Shown piece after piece: positions 59,573-64,000 of a stretch of DNA of 64,000 nucleotides. Origin of the DNA: Isoetes taiwanensis (lineage: Eukaryota > Streptophyta > Lycopodiopsida > Isoetales > Isoetaceae); assembly GCA_021234155.1 (NCBI GenBank), contig JAJEKV010000013.1:9766869-9830868 (forward strand), given 5' to 3'. Numbering within the stretch: position 1 is the stretch's first letter; every line of letters starts with the position of its first letter. A program made the translations under genes and the position numbers. The notes under the pieces are model-generated. The model was not told the origin of the DNA. It did no database searches and was given only the letters and a program-made list of their open reading frames with translations.

Positions 59573-60940
59573 GGGATGACCCTCCGCGGAATCGCCCGGA
59601 CCAAATCCGTCATTCTTGGATTAGCCTTTCATGCACTATGTGAGTGGTCAACCCATGTTGAGCTAGATAGAAGCATAATTAATGTAATCGATAGTGCAGG
59701 CAGTTTAATCCTTAGATTAGAGCTATAATTGCATGTTATAACACTAAAAACACCTTGTAAACTGAAAATTAGAGTAAAAAGGGATGACCCCTCACGAGTC
59801 CCGGACCAAATCAGTCATTCTGGGATTAGCCTCACCTTTGTAGTAGTGAGTGGTCGATATGTTGACCTAGATAGAGGCATAATTAGAGCAATCGATGGCT
59901 TCGGGGTAGTTTAGGCTTGAATATAAGCTAGGAATGTATGTTCTAACACTAAGAAACTGTTTATAAAACTAAAGTTAGAGCCAAAAAGTAGTGACCACTC
60001 ACAGTGCGCCCTAGACCATCCGTCATTACCGGATTAGCCTCTGCTTGCTTGTGTGAGGATCAAAACTTTGAACCTTCATAACAGGTTATCTGAGGTCAAA
60101 TCGCCCTAAAAATTTGTTGGGTTAGGACCATTAAAAAGTCTAGAATCCACTTATGACTAAAATTGGAAAAATCCTAAATTTTGTCTTCCAAACTAGGGTT
60201 TATTTAGAAATAGAAACCCAATAGCTTTTAGGGTACAAGGCTAGAGCCACTGAAAAGAGCAAAGGGCATGACTTTTTGAAGACATTGAAGACCGAGGCGA
60301 TGTCTTGCGACGAAGGGGGAGAGTGAAAAGGCGGACCAAGAGAGGAAACACTATGGCAAACACCTCTACCAGCGGCGAGTGATGCAGGGGGCACTGTGGC
60401 CTATCAGCAATCTTCATCGAATGGAAGACATACATTAATCATGCATGAAGTACCTTCGACTATCAAACATTTTCGATTGCAACATCCCACGAGCTCCACG
60501 GCCCGAAAGAAGATTGCTAGTTTATTGTAAATACATAACTTTTGTAAATACAAATTTAAGTTTGATCATGTTAGCGTGTAAAACTATAAAGTAATTAGGT
60601 TTGTATTAATGATATCGCATTTGCAATTACCAAAAGTGGAGCAAAACTTCGGTGTTTTTGGCCCCACCCCTCACGAGTCGCTAGGACCAAATCGGAGTCA
60701 TTCTCGGATTAGCCTCTCGGCGCATTGTGTGTGAGTGGTCGACCGATCTTTGCCAATGCTTGTCCAAATGAAGGAAGTAAGGGCACAATCGACCTAACTT
60801 CGTCGAGATAAGTGGGGATTTGACCCTTAGTTTTGCATATTTTGAGTCATCCTCGACCCAAATAGAGTCCCCCCCCTCATGAGTCGCCGAGGACCAAATC
60901 CAGTCATTTTGGATTAGCCTCTGCGCTTGTGTGAATGTCG
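59573..60940. repeat. Tandem array with a conserved hairpin core (five recognisable units)
   Basis: Cores start near 59577, 59784, 59991, 60665 and 60871. The first three are spaced by about 207 bp and the last two by about 206-212 bp; the 670 bp between them has no recognisable core. Each core (about 70 bp) contains GGACCAAATC or a variant, then TCATT, then GGATTAGCCT, ending in GTGTGAGTGG or a variant. Hairpins lie at 59604-59622, 59809-59827, 60018-60034, 60690-60710 and 60897-60915. In unit 2, GACCCCTCAC (59786-59795) can pair with GTGAGTGGTC (59846-59855) to close the core. The sequence between cores is much less conserved. Confidence 0.75.
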
Positions 60941-61110
60941 AGACAAAATTGACAAGCTGGCCCCAACTTTCTCCAAATTATATGGAATTTCTTGCAATAG
61001 GATCCTTAGAATGCATTCTTTAACCTAGTTTTCCTATGAATTGCATAGCGGCACCTCGGAATCATAGATATTCTCAAACCCTAAAATTTTTTTTCCAAAT
61101 TAGGGTTTTG

Positions 61111-61120
61111 TCTATAAATA
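61111..61120 (+). promoter_or_regulatory. TATA-like core promoter (TCTATAAATA)
   Basis: A consensus TATA box about 190 bp downstream of the last hairpin unit, followed by a C/T-rich leader. It could be the promoter of an LTR whose U3 holds the tandem array; no LTR borders were found. Confidence 0.35.
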
Positions 61121-64000
61121 GGACCACAACCCTCATTTGCACTCTACTCCTTTGCTCCTCACTCCAGCGCAATTTTTCAGCTCCCAAAGGGCTCCTTCAT
61201 CATTTGATATCCCCGGTGACTCTAGCATCATGGCAACATCGCATTTAAGGCGATGGTGCAGCGCGCCACTACTCATGTGGCGAGGTGACATCAACTTCGA
61301 TCTTATTTGTTTTTGAAGGAGATCGATGTGGATCACAACCATCAATGCTACTCCCTATTACCAGGGACATCATGGCTGAATTCCATGCAAAGATATAGAT
61401 CCTTCTCTAGTACTTCCCCTTGCATGGGATACTTTGCTCCAAGCATGGCCCTTGCCGATGACTTGCGGGACATCCCCAAGATAGACAAATACTTAGAAAA
61501 TAAGGCATTGCAATTACCCTATGTCCCATGAAATGGGAGGAGATACTCCTTATACATGGTAGCTATTTCCCTACCATAGAGGCCCAAGCCGGATAGGGGA
61601 ACCATGCGTCGCCCTAGATATTGAGCCTATGAGTGCTTGGCCCAGTGAAAAGAAAAGAAGCGAATGCTTCTCGGTATGAGAGGGAAGAAGCGAAGGGAGA
61701 GGAGGAAGATGAAGGGCGTGGGTTGGACATGGAGGGGACACTCGATTGTGATGTTAGAGCACAAGAAGAAATGACAAAGGGGGCGAGGAACTTCAAAGCT
61801 TTGAAGAGGGCAAGGGCGACTCCACCACCCGGACTAGACATCACAAGCCTAACCCCCATAATCATCCAAGGGAGAAGGTACTGAGCCTTCGCAGGCATCA
61901 GAACCTTCAGTCTGAGGGGCCGAGGAGACTCTGAGGGACGACCAGGCCGAGGCTCTACATCTCCCTCACGTCAACAATACAGGACCTTGATGACTTCATC
62001 GGCTGAGACATAGGACTTTCCATGTCAGCATAAAGGAGTAGGATGTACAGCAGTAATCATCAACATATATAAACCTACACCACATTGGCCAGGATGGCTC
62101 TGACAGAGTTACCACCTGGAGGAGGAGTTCTTAGCGATCCGAGGCGGATAGAGGTAGAGAAACAATAGATGCGCTCCTATCCCGGCACCTTGACAACGGC
62201 TACCGAGGCGGAGGCAGGATGGGGAGGCGGCCTCGGCTTAACAGCCCTATGTTCCAACTACGGAGAAATCATAGCGTTGATGCAGGTGGATGAATGCTCC
62301 TGGGAGAACCTGAGAGCTGTTGATTGGCCGAGAAGAGGAGACAGGGAGAAACATCTCTCTAGCAAAAGGCATACGCGCCGACGCCGGGGCAAGATCAAGG
62401 AGGAGGAGGATAGTGATGCAACGAGAGTTCCAGTTGAAATGCACACTGCCAGGCGCCAGGGGAAGGATGATTCCGGCGCTCAATCCAAGTAGTTCAAGAC
62501 TCAGGACTGACCCAAGGGCGGAGAACAGACCTAATAACCCTGAGACCACTCAAAAGGCAACTAGGAGAGCGGCAATGCCAGAGCTGACCACGCTACGTAT
62601 TTGGGGAAGCATCTCCGAAGCAATGTCAAGCAAAGTGCCTCAATGTCAGTAGAAATAACATCTGCGTGATGCAGCTACCTCGGGCCGAAGACATCACGAA
62701 GAATGCCGTACGCCGGTGATCCATATTCCAGATCAATGGCACTACACATCTTCTAACCTTGTAACGACACCTTGCGTAGCCGGAACGGCTGGCGATCGCG
62801 GCCTGCGGTAAGGAGGGGGCGGCTATCAAGTTCACATGGCAGCTCTTCCCGACTTGGGATAACTTGACCTGGATCTACGAAGGTCAACTCTGATGTAACA
62901 CACCCCAGGAACTCCGAGGTCAAGCGAGCGAGGAAAATGTAGCAAAGCAGAAGAATCAAGCGTGATTGGAGGAAATCTTCTATAAATTAGAAAAGTGGAT
63001 GAATTAAAATCCCAATATAATTATACATATTGTCTATCATTGTGCTCGGGTGTTCCCTACATGGTAAACCTTGAGTTTAGGATCATGTGTTTTAGGGGTT
63101 AGCAGTGCGTCAAGAAACTCCACATCAAAGCGCGAGATGAAGCAAAAGAACCACAGTATAGCCACGAGCAGTGGTGAATGGAAGGCAATTAGAGAGAGAT
63201 GACAGAGCCCAAACCAAGCTTCAACTCTAATTACTCAGAAATAGTAGAAAGAAGATGGCTCATCTAGCACAATATCAAGATGAGATATGCTCGGTCATGT
63301 GTTAAGATCTTAGTCTTTTGCGCTCTAAACGCGAGGACGCTCTTAGTACACCTCTGGCGGCGGCTGCTACTACTTATTTCAAGTGTCCTCAACCTTGAAG
63401 GAGAGCGAACATGCTAAAAACTATGAAAAGCACGGCCTTAAGCGGGCGATGGCGAATTCGCCAGACTGACTGTTATCAACACGAAGCGAAAGCCCCACCG
63501 ATGACCATAACCCGCCTTATATGGTATTAATTTGATGTTTGTAACATACATACGGATATGGGCGATTAGGAGAGCCGAGCCAAAGAAGTCAGCGATCAAC
63601 TGAGAAACATCATCAGAAGCTCGACAACTCGCGTACAACCAGCGAAGACGAAAGGTCGGCGATTGAGCCAGCCCAGAAGGAGAACAACTCTATACGAGAA
63701 CAGCCAAAGGTGCGCCTAACTTCAAGAGCACCTCCGAAGATCTTTAGACATTGTGAAGGGAAGCAATTGGCCCGCTTCCAGAACATATAAAGATTAAGAA
63801 GCGGTCGAATCTGGAAACATCAGCATTATCACATCCTTAGTTAGCAAGGAAGTTGTACCCCGTGAACATTGGAGAGCTCAAACATATCAAAGAGTCTACC
63901 AATGAGCCACGAGCCCAATGATATAAATAGGAGGATATATATAGATCTTCTGCCACTAGGAGGAACATACGACAACAATGCCATGGGTATTACCTCCATA
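61121..64000. other. No gene recognised; possible decayed gag-like region
   Basis: The 61600-62640 part is less AT-rich, with Arg/Glu-rich plus-strand frames (61633-61884, 62169-62492, 62320-62652) that resemble decayed gag or low-complexity coding sequence but have no diagnostic motif. A further TATA-like ATATAAATAG is at 63921-63930, close to the window end. Confidence 0.35.

Noticed and set aside
1-64000. CRISPR arrays, bacterial operons, rRNA or tRNA genes
   Set aside because: None are present. The introns, plant gene families and plant retroelements show a plant nuclear sequence, and no cloverleaf or rRNA segment was recognised.

Overview
This window is nuclear DNA of a land plant. The evidence is two spliced plant genes with GT-AG introns, a decayed copy of a third plant-specific gene, and a dense background of plant-type transposable elements in AT-rich DNA. 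I cannot assign a species. The many nested, decayed repeats and the low gene density point to a large, repeat-rich genome.

The gene-bearing core is 35.5-42.5 kb. A TOM1/THH1-type seven-transmembrane gene (+ strand, 11 exons, 35578-38555) and an EARLY FLOWERING 3 (ELF3) ortholog (- strand, 5 exons, 39843-42496) converge tail to tail, about 1.3 kb apart. Both are clearly recognisable, yet neither reads cleanly. The TOM1-like gene has an in-frame TGA at the canonical start of exon 3, which a weaker acceptor 6 nt downstream would avoid. ELF3 needs three frame changes: one in exon 1 and two in exon 5 that cancel each other. These are either real inactivating changes or assembly errors.

Layout: 1-7.5 kb is mostly anonymous, with two exon-like unknown gene fragments and a PIF/Harbinger-type MITE. 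From 7.5 to 11.6 kb is a LINE split by a complete short LTR retrotransposon with a 5-bp target duplication. From 11.6 to 13.3 kb is ORF1 of another LINE on the - strand. From 13.8 to 15.3 kb is a Ty3/gypsy pol remnant. From 16.2 to 17.6 kb is a frameshifted DUF641 (GIL1/IRK-interacting) gene copy. From 19 to 21 kb are a nested hairpin rich in GATAA motifs, an unknown two-exon candidate and a foldback element with identical arms. From 21 to 34 kb is mostly anonymous, with a Ty1/copia tail and short tandem duplications. From 34.3 to 35.3 kb are three palindromes upstream of the TOM1-like gene.

From 42.8 to 46.6 kb, the region upstream of ELF3, including G-boxes and a LINE fragment, is duplicated around a piece of Helitron helicase. 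From 47 to 50.6 kb is a larger decayed Helitron. From 52 to 59 kb are gypsy, Ulp1-like and other mobile-element debris. At 59.57-60.94 kb is a tandem array whose units share a hairpin that appears to covary, the best candidate here for something undescribed. The last 3 kb is anonymous, with TATA-like promoter sequences.
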